From Pampus argenteus (Eukaryota; Chordata; Actinopteri; Scombriformes; Stromateidae), in the NCBI GenBank assembly GCA_036937835.1, contig CM072877.1, positions 4,836,001 through 4,900,000 on the forward strand: a DNA stretch of 64,000 nucleotides, read 5' to 3'. A program made the translations under genes and the position numbers. Position 1 is the stretch's first letter. Each line of letters opens with the position of its first letter. This document shows, in pieces, positions 45,439 to 58,460 of the stretch. The notes beneath the pieces were generated by a model. The model did not search any database. It was not told the DNA's origin and worked only from the letters and a program-made list of their open reading frames with translations.

Positions 45439-48400
45439 CGACCAAAAAGCTCCGTCTGCATCGAACACATCTGCCTCAGTGCCAACATCCACGGACATCA
45501 CACGCCGTGCTGTGTGGAGAAATACCTGTACAGAAAGATTAACTATGCCTGTTTATATAGTGAGAGATATTTTCATAGCGATCAGGCCTCGTACGAGGAG
45601 AATAAACTGTGAGCTGAAGCTTCAGATTTTTGTCTTTTTTTTCCTTTTTTTTTTCTTCAAACCAAACCAATTTTATTTTTAATGAAGTTTAAACTGTAAT
45701 TTTCTCCAGCTATTTTTTTGTTGTTGTCGTCTCCTGCCGGTAAAATCAGATGGATGGATGAGTTTTGATGCCTCGATAAAGTTACATCCATCATCCGGAC
45801 GCAAGGTGAGCAGGTTTGACCAACAGCCAACAGTACTGTTAAACTGTATTTGGACCCTCAGCCTTCTTAGTATAAATGCCTGAAATGTAACATGAGCGCA
45901 AAGTATTAACTTTTATAATTAGTAAAGGGCCAGAGCGTATTTTTTTAAGAACAGTGACGAGAAGAGGAGATATATCAATTTGAACTCTGTGCGTCCAGGT
46001 TTACAACGTATTTAGCCAAGCTTTTTTTTTTTTTTTCCTCAATCCACCATCCAGCTACTCAAAAAACTGTCTGGTTTACATGTTGTATCTCATTTATTGG
46101 GGAAAAAATACATTTTATGACAGCTGAGTCTGAGGAAGTCGACAAACACTAGTTCAGTTGCTGACCCGGAGAGTAAACTGCTGGGAAATCCGGTAACAGG
46201 AGGTTTAAACGTGTTTCTAACTGTCCCTGCTGATCTGATCTGTGTCGTGAAAGCTTTTTAAACAGGACGGAGGGAAAAAAAAAAAAAGTTGTTTAAATGG
46301 AAGCCAGCCGCTGTTGCAAGTATCTGTATGTTGTGTAACAGCAGTTCATTATCTCACAAAGAGCCTGTTATTGTGGTTTCTGCTCTTTTTCCAGAAGGTC
46401 AGATAACCGCTTACTGTTTACTGCATTTTAAAACTCGGTTTTACTTATTTATTGTTCGACATTTTCATTTGTAAGTTTGGTGTTTCGAGGCGGCATTAAA
46501 GTCATACTGTAACTATACAGTCGTTTGAACACAACACGGTTTGTTTCTGTGGGTCAACTGACAGTTTACAGTTATACATATCATCTGTGGAGCCATTAAG
46601 CTCATATTTAAAACTTTTCTATTACATATTTAGGATTTTACAAGATTGTGTTTTTACGTGTCAGCCGCAGCTAGCTAGCAACTCATGGAGCTAACATTAG
46701 CTTAAGTAGGTAGCTAGCGCTGGTTTTCATGTTTTTTCTCTACCTCAGTCAGAAACAAAACTCAATATCACTAAAATGTTAAATAATTAAAAATCATATA
46801 ACCTTTTTTAATATTTTAGGATGAAGTGTAAGGTATATGATTTTATTTCTGATTAAAAACTAAAGATTAGATATACTGCATTGAAAATACAGGCCTCAAA
46901 GTACAACTTCAATGCAACAAAAGCTGTAAGACTAATTGCTTAAACGAGGTTCTAAAAGAACGTGTGAACGCTGCAACTCTCTCACGTTTAACCCGGGTTG
47001 TGACGACATGGCTATACACGGTATAACAAGTAAGAAACTAAATTGTGAGACTTCATAAAGGTGGGAGAGGATACAAGATCACCAGATGCTAAAACAGTTG
47101 CAGCAGTGTGGTTAAGGAGGATTCACACTACCAATAGCAGAAGTTGCAGAGGCCGCCTATGAAAAACAACTGGCTAGTTACACAACCTCGCTTTGAATAA
47201 CGAAAGGGCGAGTGCTTCAGACTTTGGTACAAGGATCAGTACTGCTCAGACTCATATGGCTCTGAAGGACATTGCATGAAGTCAAGCTCTATGGACGACG
47301 TCCAAAAAAGAAAAAAACCAATGCTCACAAAACAGGACAAACTGTGTGACTGTCCAAATACTACGTGGCTCGTTACAGACGTGATAAATATGCTGACTCA
47401 TCCGACAAACCCAACAACCACTCGATGTGATGCATGAGCGACTTTAAAAACTTCTTTATTTTTATTACCTGCTACTAGTTGACTCTGAAACCGTCACAGT
47501 CTGCAGCTTATGGAAAGATGTGACGTGTTATCGACTGTGTTTTTGATAATTGATGAATCGTTTAGGAACGTGTTTCTACTGATCTAGATGGATAGATAGA
47601 TCTACATAACCATGAAAAAAATTTGTTTGTTTTATGAAAAGTATGAGGAAATTTTTTACAGTTTTGAACATGTCCGGGCCTCCAGTGGACTAAATACATA
47701 ATGATGATACCATTTCAGAACCACAACCGTATCTTGAGTTTCTTATATATGAACACCGACATTGATGTTTCTGTTTTAAGATAAAATTAGCCATGTTGAT
47801 GTATTAATTGCACCCTATTTAAAAAGGTTTGCTGCTATTTACCCATAATGCTCTCTTCTAGTTAACCACATTTTTGCTGGAGTATAATTCTAGCTTCAAT
47901 CAACAGCTGCCGAAGATCATCCTCTAGTTAGTCTGAATTACATAAATCAAGATAGTATCTTACAAAGTTAGTCTTTTTTTTTAGCATGTAATATTTTACT
48001 TTTATGCTCAGTGAAGCCAGGAAACCCCAAAGTGAACCAGATCAGAGCAGGTAGGATTCATTCTGTGCTACACGCCGCTGAAAGCGAATCATGTCGGAAA
48101 GAAAAACAAAGCACACCGTGTCGGGTTTTCCATTAACAATAAAAATTATTAACATACATTTTAAAACATACAAAACCAAACAACACAAGGCAAAAGGATG
48201 ATAGAAGGCCCATGTCATTCCAACATCAACGACGATAATATGTTATCATTATAATAGCAAAATGGACTTTTTGTAAACGACATGTTATTTTGTTAACTAA
48301 TTAAGATAGTGTGTGTTGAGATGATCACAATCATACTTCTCTGTAATGAAAAACACATAACAGATACATAAGTGCAGGAGACCTACAGATCTCTGGGAGG

Positions 48401-50068
48401 CTGCTTTTCTTTCTTTCTTATATTTTTTTGCAGTTAAAGTAAGAGCTAACTACATCACAGGAAGAACACAGACTGAAGGTTTTACATACACAACTCTGTT
48501 CTGTACATGTATACAGCCAAGCCATGTGATTGGTTCATCTTTGTGCAATTGAAAATATAACCCTATTTTCCTATCGGTAATAACAACATATTATTACTAG
48601 TAGGAAGGATGGAAGATGAGATCCAAGTTGTAATAAATCATAATTAATTCTCCCTTACAGAACCAACAGTCTCCCAAAGTTTTATTTTCAACATTATTTT
48701 GCTCTTTTTTTTTTTTAGTCTAAATATGCAGCTGGCTGATGAAACACTTGCAGAGGCAACTTTATGTGAGATATCAGTCAATGGTCAGTAAAAAAAAACA
48801 CAAAAAAAACAAGCTTAATTCTAACCTGACATTATATTCAAATTGCAAATTTCGCTAAAATACTTTTTTAGGTTGTAAGTTCAAATCAAAATATACATTT
48901 ATGGAAAACCTTCAGTCTCCAGTAGATCCAAATAAATTGAAACATACATTTGTGGAAAAAGGAAACTGAAACCTTCACTGGGTGTTAATCTCTTCATATA
49001 CTTAACACAACCGCCTGTGTCCTCTTTTACTGCATACATGCTGTGGAACAGGCCGGATCCGTTTATGGGCGTCTGACAGAAACGTTTCTCGTTCTTCAGA
49101 CGGCCAGAAGGACATCGGACCTACACCACGAGGAGTCTGTCTTTTTTTTTGTGGGTAAATACAAACCGGGATACTTTTGCTTCAGTAATAATTTAATTAG
49201 TCAAGTCAAGGAAGTGAACTGGAATCAGGCATCCAACACTTTACGTCTTGAAAAAGTGTCTCACTGGTGCCTTTTGAAACTAAAAACTTCACTGTTACTT
49301 TACTGGAGCACAACAGCAGATTAAACTGTCCAGGAAATGTCCTTCTTATCTCTTCTCCCAAGATTTAAGGTGCAATTAAATAATGTTTTCCACTCGTTAG
49401 AGAGACTTTCTGAGTATTTCCACAAATTGCCACATTTAAAAATGCATCACTGTTTTCATATGAGTACGAATGAAGGAGGATAAACTGAAGAAATTGCAGA
49501 TCCAGGTGTTTGTCGAACAAACTATTTAACATTAAAAACAAACTGCCAAGGACAGAAAGAGCTTTGGCCAAGTTTTAGTTTCATTTCTCCGTCGCTTAAC
49601 TCCTTCATTGACACTTTTAGAAAAGACAACACGAGCAAATCCAAAGGCTTTAGTGAAATCACGAGGAAAAGCTGTCCGAAGGTCTTCAACATCAAACAAC
49701 TTCAGCACAGGAAGCAGTTTTGGCAATGATAAAAGCAAAAAGAAATTTTTGCAGTTTTTAACTGCAGACAAGTCCTTTGACCTCTTCGTGAATATTCGGT
49801 TGAAGTTGGAGCAATGTGCAGCCTGTAGAAGTAGCACTATCATTAAGAAATGATCTCGTTTTGTTCTGTACAACAATCGGAGGAACAGAAATCCCACTTC
49901 CGTCAACCTCCAAACGGGTTTCTTAAAGACATTTTTGATACGTTTGATGGATTTGGGGTTTGTTTTTTTTAATGATCACTTTTTGCCCCACATGTTTTGA
50001 AGGTTATATAAAGTCTCTTGATTCCAACTTGGAGGTTTCTTTTGTATCCTGTCTTATGCAGCTCGGTT

Positions 50069-50395
50069 ATATGGAAGCCCATTTTTGACTTGCTGATGCA
50101 AAATTTAATTTTTAAGACAAAATTATCACGTTTTATAAATAAAATGAAATATTAAGCCGAAAATTGTTTCATTCACTAAGTAACATTATTCAAAATCACA
50201 ATACATGTTACTTACATTATAATACTTTTTTTTTAAATTCTGAAAAATGAAGTCAAATACTACAAGATTGACTAGTCATAATTTACAAGATCTAATTAGC
50301 CAAAATTCAGTCAGATAGTGAGTAAAATGTGTTTTGTTTTTAATCATTCCTAAATATTCATCCTTTTTTATGTGGTAAAAATGGGCTTCCATACA
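50069..50395. mobile_element. MITE with ~17-bp terminal inverted repeats
   Basis: The left end TATGGAAGCCCATTTTT is matched by the right end AAAAATGGGCTTCCATA, about 325 bases apart, enclosing AT-rich noncoding DNA. It fits a nonautonomous DNA transposon. A TA duplication at the ends is possible but not clean. A second related end is at 63773. Confidence 0.8.
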
Positions 50396-50786
50396 GTGGC
50401 AATACCAGTCCTAACTTCATGTGAAAGATGGGGATTACAGAGGTCGTCAACACTGTACTGTTTGTTCCTGAAAACAAACACAACCTCATTCTCCATCGTG
50501 TTTGTTTGTGTTTACAGTCTGGGAATTCTGTTTCTAATGGTCGTCCTTTCTTGACTAACAGATTTCAACTTGAGCCCCTTCCACCAACTAGCTCCAGACT
50601 ACACCGCTTTGATGGAAATCTGTCCATTATTCTGTGGCCAGACGTGTTAGTTGACATAGCATTCAGTTTGCTGGGAGCTATCAGTGTCGTGAGCAGATCT
50701 TTTGTCTGACATAGAAAACATGACAAGAAATCCTTTGGCGAGCTTTCGGCTTTTCCAAGTTTCCATGCTGCCAGCGACTCCAGCAT

Positions 50787-51000
50787 AACCTGACGCGCCA
50801 GATGGTTTGTTACACAGAACCATTTGAGAATTCTTTCATGGAAACTGTTTGGAAAAGGGCAGGCACTTTCAAAAAAAATAATTGGCTGGTGATTGGACGA
50901 ACCATCTGCCTATCACCGTCTTACCTTGCAAGTCAGCCGGATTTGCGAGATCATGTGAGAAATCCTCACAGGAAGCTAATTGGTCAAAACCAGACACAAG
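50787..51000 (+). repeat. Interspersed repeat, copy 2
   Basis: Same block order as the minus-strand copy at 2880-3080: AACCTGACGCGCCAGATGG, GGAAACTGTTTGG, GGTGATTGGACGAACCATCTG, then an AATTGGTCAAA stretch. Confidence 0.75.
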
Positions 51001-51729
51001 CACACAACTTGAAGACTGACAAAGATCAATTCTGGCAAGATCTCGTGATGTTGCGATCTTGTGAATCCAGCTGCCTCACAAAGTAAACTCCAAAAAGTGG
51101 AGGTTTTCTAGGAGTACAACGACCAGAATTCCTCACATTGTGTCCTTGATTTTTTAGCACAGAGGGGTTGAAGGTAATCTCTAATTATGATTGCTCTATA
51201 TCACCAAGACCAAACCTTTTCTCTGTAACCAGCAGAGCCTCTGGATGAAATCAGACACTGAAAACCAGCATATGTATCTAAGTAACTAAAGCAAATTCGT
51301 TTTCAAGAGTTTGGTGTAAGGAGGTCTCGAGAAATCATGACAGTATTTTTAGAGGGCATTGTTCGAAATGTGAGATTCTCTGTCTCACTTCACCGTGAAG
51401 TTGTATCCTTTCAAGTTCAAAACAATTTCAGACGGCTTCCTTGACTTGTGCTGTCCTTTTGTGGTGTATTCAGGAGCTTCAGAAGGGTTTGGACCTTTTA
51501 TTTTTTCTTCAACATCACCAACTACTTGTATTCTTTTTCCATCTTCAACGTTTGCAGACCAACAGCTACATCTTCTAAAAGTATCAATCCTGTGTTTCTC
51601 TGTAGTGAGATTTTCTTTTAGTTTTGATTTTTGTCTTTGATGATCTGAGGAGCAAGTGCTTCAGATGTTTCAACATGTGTTGCATTTCGTTTCTGTCCTG
51701 GGGGATGGGCACAGGATGTCGGCAAAATC

Positions 51730-54700
51730 TTACGAAGTTTTGACCAGGTCGTAGACATAAATGAGGAAGTCGTCGTCGAACTTGATAAAGTAGACAGAGG
51801 GCTTGGCCTCCACCTGGTGGATGACCATACCCGTTCGTTTGCCCCCGTCCTCTTTGGCGTACTCGACCTGTTTACCAACCAGACTGTCCACCACTTCGCC
51901 AGGCTCCCTCTCTGCTGGGACGCTGTCATCTACAGAAAGATGAAGTGACAGATGTTTACACTTATTAGTATTAACACAGAAAAAAAGATATATCTGACAA
52001 ATAAATTAAAAAAAACCTGAAAATATCTTACACAGAGAATAACAAGCTCAATCACATTCAAAATAAGTAACTTTAACAGTAATGTGTTTATAAATGGCAG
52101 AATAAGCACAGTAGGCAAAACGGTTCTCCTAGAGAGCCTGTCCTGCCAATCCAAATCCACACAAAATAATAACTAAATATTAAAACTAAAGTGAATATTA
52201 ATGTAATTCCTACCCAGATATAATCTATACTGTATGTTCGAGATACATAAAGGGACAAGGTGGTTTCAGGTAGGTTGCTCTTTAAAATCTCCACCTGTTT
52301 AAATAAAGTTTGAATCAGATCACTCACTGGAGTCGGGCATGATGCGGAGGTCTCCCTCTTTGTAGTCGTCCAGCAGCTGGTACATATAGAGGACAGGGTC
52401 TTTCTCATACGTAATGTAAAACCAGGTGGTCATGATGGGAGCCCGGGCCAGCACCATCCCCCTCCACTCCTCCTTGGGACCCTCCTCCGTCTCAAACATA
52501 TGCTCCACCGCTTTACCTATCATGGTGTCCGCTAGGTTGACGTCTGTCAGACGGGATTTAGCTGTAGGGATCAAAATTCAAATCAAGAGTCACTTTTCAG
52601 ACAGTTATATGTACGGTTTTGAAACAAAATACCACAGCCATGTTTGTCCTGACGGTGGCACCACAGGAAAGATCATATTGTTACATAAATCAAACAGGTT
52701 CCTCTGTAAGGTGGCCTTTTTGGACATCTCAGACTCAGCTTGTCAGTCAGCTTTATACTATCAAACATGGCTCAATTTTAATCAGGCTAACCTGGACTTG
52801 GTCAGCCTCAACTGTCATTTGAGCTAAATGCTTAACTTAGCATACTAATGTGCCAAAATGCCTACAGTTATCTATTTAATGTTATGCTAACTTTTAGCAT
52901 GTAACCCGCCAAAACTCTACTATGCTAAACTACATGTTAGCATATTACACTAACATGCTGAATGCTACCATGATATTTAAATACTAGCATGTTACAATAG
53001 CACACTATATGCTAGCATGTGACGTTTGCAAAATGCTAAATTAACATGCTAATATAATAAAAATGACCATGTTACACTGACATGCTAAATGTGAGCATGC
53101 GTCCTGCTATCATAATATTATTATTAGTAGAAAACATTAGCGTGCTACAATGACTTGCTAGGATATGTTCCCCCAACATTAACACACCCCTACACTAAAC
53201 ATTAGTATGTTAAACTATGCTAACTGCTAGCATGTTAACACTTTGATTTTATGTGGTAAATACATGCAATAACATTTAGATTTTGGTTTGTAAGAAATTT
53301 TATTTAATGTTTCTTTTTAAAAGTTGCAAAAAACTGTAAAAATAAATAATTGCTTCGTAAAAAAACTACTTAACTAAATGTACAGCCTTCATTCACCGCT
53401 GTGTTAAGTCGGTCTTACCCAGTCTGTCAGGGAGCACCTCCAGCCCCTGAACCCTCTCGTCTTTATGGAGCTCCAGACCATAAACACAGTCGAAGCCGTC
53501 ATACTTTATAAGATAGAGAGACGGGTTCACTGGTACCTGGTGGACACAAAAATGTTTGTTTTTATATTTCTATGCACACATTGTTCAACAAACACCAGTT
53601 ATCAACAGTAATAGACATCTAGTTGGCTGGAGGCAGGCAATTAAGGTTTCAGAGTTTTAGAAATAGGTGACTGATGTATGATCGGTCAATATATGGAGCA
53701 CTTTCTATGCCTGGAGCTCCTGCAAACCTCAATTAATCCCACACTTAGTCAATAACTACTCAACTCTCTGATTACCTGGTCGAGCACCGTTCCCTTCCAG
53801 ATCACGTGTCCTCCGCCTTCCTTCCACACGTGTTGGATCCTGCAGCCGACGATGTTGCGTCGTGGCTGCGACAGAACTTTGGTGGTCGGACCCAAGCTGC
53901 TCTTATGTTTTCTTTCAGGAGACATGAAACAACACAATCAACATTAACTTCTATGAGATTCGTGCTACAGGAAATTTGAGGCCAATTATTTTTTTCCATG
54001 ACAAACATAAATGAGCTGCAAAGGGTCTTAACTCACTTATGGGGATTCTTTTTCTTCATCATATTTGCAGAAACACCTGCATGCCCTGAGGTGAAAAACA
54101 AATCACACAACATTTATAAAACACTGCCATACACACATTACAACTTCTTCAACAGATACAATGATGGCGGTTGTGTTTGTTTTAGCCTATTACATACATG
54201 TCTGAGTAAAAGAAGCCAGATAATCCCTCACAATCAATGTTGAGTCAACTTTATTTTTCTGTCAAAGCTATTGTTGTGCAGTATTACAGCTATGAGCAGA
54301 GACTGTGATGAAAGCTCCTGATAGACGTGTGCGTATGAACACTACCACCCTGAAATTTATTGCACTGACAAGCTCTGTGGTGCAAAAAAAATCAACATAG
54401 GAGACAAACAATTAATCAATCATAGGCATGGTGAAAAGGGCTGTCTGAGTTTGATCACCAATTATCAAATTTTAAATGTTGTTTCTGTATCTTAGAAATC
54501 GATGAATTTTTCCATAACAAGATAAAAGTCGACCCAACATTGACTGTGATGGGTTTTCCATTTGCAGCTTGTTTCAAACCTCTGCAAGTTGATGACACCA
54601 ACGAAAATCAATAAGAAAACCAATACTAGCACCATGGAGCGTCTGCATGTTAAATATTAACAGCAGTGTGTGCCCTGGCAGAGAGGGTGACCTCTGACCT

Positions 54701-54738
54701 GTATCAGCTGTGTCTCTGTGTCCCGGAGGGCTCTTCAT
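51730..54738 (-). CDS. spin1: spin1-like spindlin, triple Tudor-like histone reader (complete CDS, 6 exons)
   Basis: Nuclear chromatin reader that binds H3K4me3 and promotes transcription. Coding exons: 54738-54699, 54085-54037, 53911-53776, 53536-53419, 52561-52328, 51929-51730, all frame-consistent, giving 258 aa (mammalian SPIN1 is 262). The N-terminus is short and basic (ANMMKKKN). Three Spin/Ssty repeats follow, starting RRNIVGCRIQH, DTMIGKAVEHMF and DSLVGKQVEYAK. The second repeat keeps the aromatic residues expected for the methyl-lysine cage (Phe in HMF, Trp in EEW, Tyr in FYITY and LYMY). The C-terminus YVYDLVKTS is the classic spindlin end. The ATG was fixed by splice phase: of three frames in the first exon only the one starting at 54738 joins in phase, and it reads M-K-S-P-P. 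Paralogue naming (spin1 versus another fish spindlin) is not certain. Confidence 0.95.
52855..53235. repeat. GCTAACATGCTAA-type degenerate short repeats
   Basis: Within a spin1 intron the words GCTAACATG, CATGCTAA, TTAGCATGT and GCTAGCATGT recur many times at irregular spacing in both orientations. A second cluster is at 55070-55280. Confidence 0.7.
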
Positions 54739-54742
54739 TCAT

Positions 54743-57700
54743 CTGGAGGCAGGGAGGCAGCCAGGCTGCCCAGCCACACAGCTACAACACACACCTGTCC
54801 AGGGCTGAAACAACAGAAACAGTGAAACTCTAGCGAGGTATAACACAAATGACAACCAACCAGTTGAAATATCCATTCATTCATACACCAGCCTGCTAGC
54901 CAGGGATCAGATCATTGTAAACTTTACTGACATCTATTGGTGACAAGCAGGAATTACAACAACAAATGACCTTTTATTCTTTATTCAGACAATTTCTAAA
55001 TTAAATAATAATTTAATAATTTTAACTTTACTTTTTATTTGGTCTGTGTTTAGACAACATTTAACATTTGACTAGAAAGCTAACATGCTTACACTTAGCA
55101 TGTGAACAATACTATTGAATGTTATCATGCTGATGTTTAGCATGTAAGATTGAGTCAACATACTAATATACTAACCATTAACATGTTACACTAACATGCT
55201 AAATGTTGCACGTTATCCTGTCTTGCCAACATAAATATTCTGTAATAGCAAATATTAGCATGTTACTAACATGCTAAATGTAAAAAAAAAGTATCACAGA
55301 TATACAGCAGCCATCATCAATAATAAGTTATGCCTGCAATATCGGAAATAATAATAATAAATTAGATGGGTTGATTATAGTCAAGCCACCCCAGTTGGAC
55401 TTCTAGGTTATGAACAGCAGGGGGCGACATGATGCTCTGACAGTCTATCCCTGCTGGACTATGACTGGTTAGTTGATCAACTGAAAATAAAGTTGCATTA
55501 TGGGCTTGACGGTGGTGGGGCAGCCCCGCAACTTACCGTCACTTGTTGTGGAGTAAAGGATTTATCGATTAAAATTAAAATCAATAGGCTACTTTTACCG
55601 AACATAAAACGAGGATTTTTAAAAACAACTGTAACCAGGGACTGAACACTACCAGCAGTGTCAGATCAGCCTGCAAAAGCTTTCATGTCCTGAACATGAG
55701 ACTTTAATTATTGATCAGTGGAGCTTGTGAGTTAGGCCTGCAGAGTACTATCTATCTGCTGGCAGGGTGTTATGTAACACATCCGAGTTTCTAACTGCTC
55801 ACTGTACCCTTCACTGTCTGCTCTGATCAAGACATTTGCTCCACCAAAATCTCCTCCAACTATAGTTACTGAAGTAAGGGAAACCCGGTAGAGAGTAAAA
55901 TACTTAAACTGAGTTAGTTTTATAGACAGATCAACAGATATTTGCTCGTTTGCCGGGTATCACAGCAGCTGTAGTGGGTTCGTTTGGCCATTGAGTGATG
56001 GTATGGAAGGTTAAATCACATGAAAACACACAGTTCATAACCTCTACACCAAACAGAAGTCGACCAGGATCAAACCTGGGTGAACCCGACTGACATTCAG
56101 CCCACATTGTGATCCAACAAATCTGGCTTTTATCCCAACCCAAAGCTATAACCGTTAGCTCGCCAGGCTAATGCGACACATTGGTTAGTACGGTCGAAGA
56201 GAGAAAGAGAGAATTAGACATTAATCAACCAGCAACTATGGTCATTGGTGCTTTTTTAATGAATGTTTTAAATGTTAAAAATGTATTTCTACCTTCTTCA
56301 AAGAGAATTTATCGAATACTTTGATTTATGACTGAATACTTGATTTAATTTCAGCACTATTTGCACCAGTCAGTGTGCTAATACACTAAAATAAAATAGC
56401 AACATAATAAACATTATACATTATTATTTATATATCATTACCACTATACTACCACAGCCTGCCAGGGCCGATGTTATGACTGTAGGCTCTTCACCTCGTT
56501 TCAAACTCTCAAACACTGAGATCAGGATCAGCTATTCTACAGCAAATGCTTGGGAGTAAAATCTGATGGAGTCCAGCGTTTGGCTCTTACCTACAGAGAC
56601 AACTAACCTACCAGAAACATAAGAGACATTTTGTTTGGCTGCAGCTGGTGGTGATTTCCCTCCCGTTACCCCGGGCAACACGCGATTAGTCATTTGTTGT
56701 CATGAGGGGCCGAGCAGAAACGACTCAACGTCATTCTGTCCAGGATCTAACTTCAATATAATGAAACCAGAGAGGTGGAGACCAGACACACACACACGCG
56801 CACACACACACACACACACACACACGCTGTACTGGTACAGTAAGGATCTCCTGAGTGAAAAACCTACTGAACACTGAACATTTCACTCTGTTCCCGGCCA
56901 AAGCATCTGGATTATATCAAGTCCCAGCACTGCCCAAACCATTAAGACATTCATCTCAGCTCTGTGATTCAAGAAGTAGAGGAAAGAAGTTTTCCAAACA
57001 TGTACTTTACTACTTTAAATACTTTTACAATTAATCTGCCAAAAACTCTTTTTAGAAGTTTTCCGTATGACAAAAAGAAAGAAAAAAAACTATTCAGTAT
57101 TTATATCCATAAAAAAACTAAACTATGAGATGCCACTAATGAGGTTTTTCCATTAGGAACTGAGGCAAAAGTGATTCTGCATTTCTACTGTATTTAACAA
57201 ACCTGAAAGGATCAGGGCTTCATCATTTAAAAGGCAACCCAGCTTTGTATATACGTAATTGATAAGGTGAATAAAAGGACCAAAACCTTCGCTGATGTAC
57301 ACACAGAAGAAGACGTTTGTCGTGGTCGAGATTTGTCACCGCCGCCCCCTACTGCTGGTAGAGGGCGACGGCGAGCCTCGATGTAGCAGCATCTAAGACT
57401 TCCAAAAAACCCAGAATTTGGACGACAATGGAAACGAAACAGGACAACAGCCAGTCGGTACGTGATATATGCGTTAGTGGGATAGTATAGCATTTATTGT
57501 GATTTGGGTGACCTGTTTAAATAAATAAAATAATAACTATGGAGGGCAGATTGTTCTTTTTTTTATGTGGGAAGACAGATGTTACCTGCACCATCACACT
57601 TCAGGTTGACCTTTTGCTTTGACTTGGTTAAGTCAGAAAAAGGGGCGTAGCCATCAGCTGACATGGAGCATTCAAATCAGCCTCCAAACAAAAAGTGTCA

Positions 57701-58256
57701 AGCTGGAAATGCTTCTGATGCTTTTATTTACTGCATCAGATTTAACAAATACAGCAAATACAGCAGTGAAAAGGATGTGCCTAAAAATAAAGGTTTCAGT
57801 CTGCACTTTGGCACTTGTTTCAGTCCTCTGCCTCTTGTGTCTTCCCCCCCCTTTTTTCAGTCAGTGAATAAGGTTGCTAGTTTGACTACCACACAGCTAA
57901 CTGACGAGGGAAATGAATAAATATACAATCATCAGCAGGCAGCACTGACACAACGACCAAGCAGGTTCTGCAGAGCCAGCGTCAGCCATGTTGCTTATTT
58001 CACTCAGAATTATTTACATCCTTAAAAGGAGGAGAAAAGAGGCGGAAAAAAGGGCCTCAGACCAGGGGACAGTCGGGAGGTATTTCTGCAGGAAAGCCAG
58101 AAATGTCCCAGACAGAAAGACAGCAGCAGACTGGGTCTCTGTCTGCTGCTGCTGCTGCTGCTGCTTCCCCCGCCCCTCCCCCGCCAGACCAACCGTCGGC
58201 GGGAGAACGCCACCGACAAAACGAGCGCTCAGTGTGTGTTGTTTGTGGCTGCTTAC
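54743..58256 (-). other. Probable spin1 5' intron, no other gene seen
   Basis: Lies between the spin1 start-codon exon (acceptor at 54743) and a strong minus-strand donor at 58257. Contains the second GCTAACATG-type cluster (55070-55280) and a CA repeat at 56786-56826. The frame at 57663-57920 is open but has no supporting splice context or domain. Confidence 0.5.
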
Positions 58257-58460
58257 CTGCGGGCTTGACTAGCCGGCCAACAACACAGGTGCATGTTTGT
58301 TTCTGTCTTACCGTCGTTATTTTTTACAAACGGAGGTCGAAGTGGGCTGCGGTGGGTTTTCTGGCGTCCCGCTGTCTGTCCACAGAACCCGTTTCGACTT
58401 CACAGGAACCAGCAGAGAGTCCACAGCCATCTCACAGCAGAGAGTGAAGCTAGACGCGAC
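58257..58460 (-). promoter_or_regulatory. Candidate spin1 first noncoding exon and CpG-rich promoter
   Basis: On the minus strand GCCCGCAG is followed by gtaagc, a near-ideal donor, at 58257/58256. The surrounding 58040-58460 is the most CpG-rich DNA on this side of the window and includes a CTG run at about 58141-58163. No other minus-strand gene lies between it and the spin1 ATG exon. The left limit is set by the donor; the transcription start is a guess. Confidence 0.5.

Larger units (their letters stand above)
45439..51729. other. 3' UTRs and intergenic DNA between convergent dnajc25 and spin1
   Basis: The two genes converge here. The dnajc25 3' UTR starts at the left and the spin1 3' UTR at the right (minus strand). 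No additional coding exon was recognised. In mammals GNG10 follows DNAJC25, but no G-gamma coding sequence was seen. Two interspersed elements are listed separately. Confidence 0.6.

Noticed and set aside
48400..51100. Several 60-120-residue frames on both strands
   Set aside because: AT-rich 3' UTR or intergenic DNA; compositions are not coding-like and one region is explained by a MITE.
51618..51929. Minus-strand 103-residue frame
   Set aside because: It is the wrong frame of the last spin1 exon; the correct frame ends in YVYDLVKTS.
57663..57920. Plus-strand 85-residue open frame
   Set aside because: No domain, no splice partners and a proline/phenylalanine-rich end from a C/T run. Judged chance.
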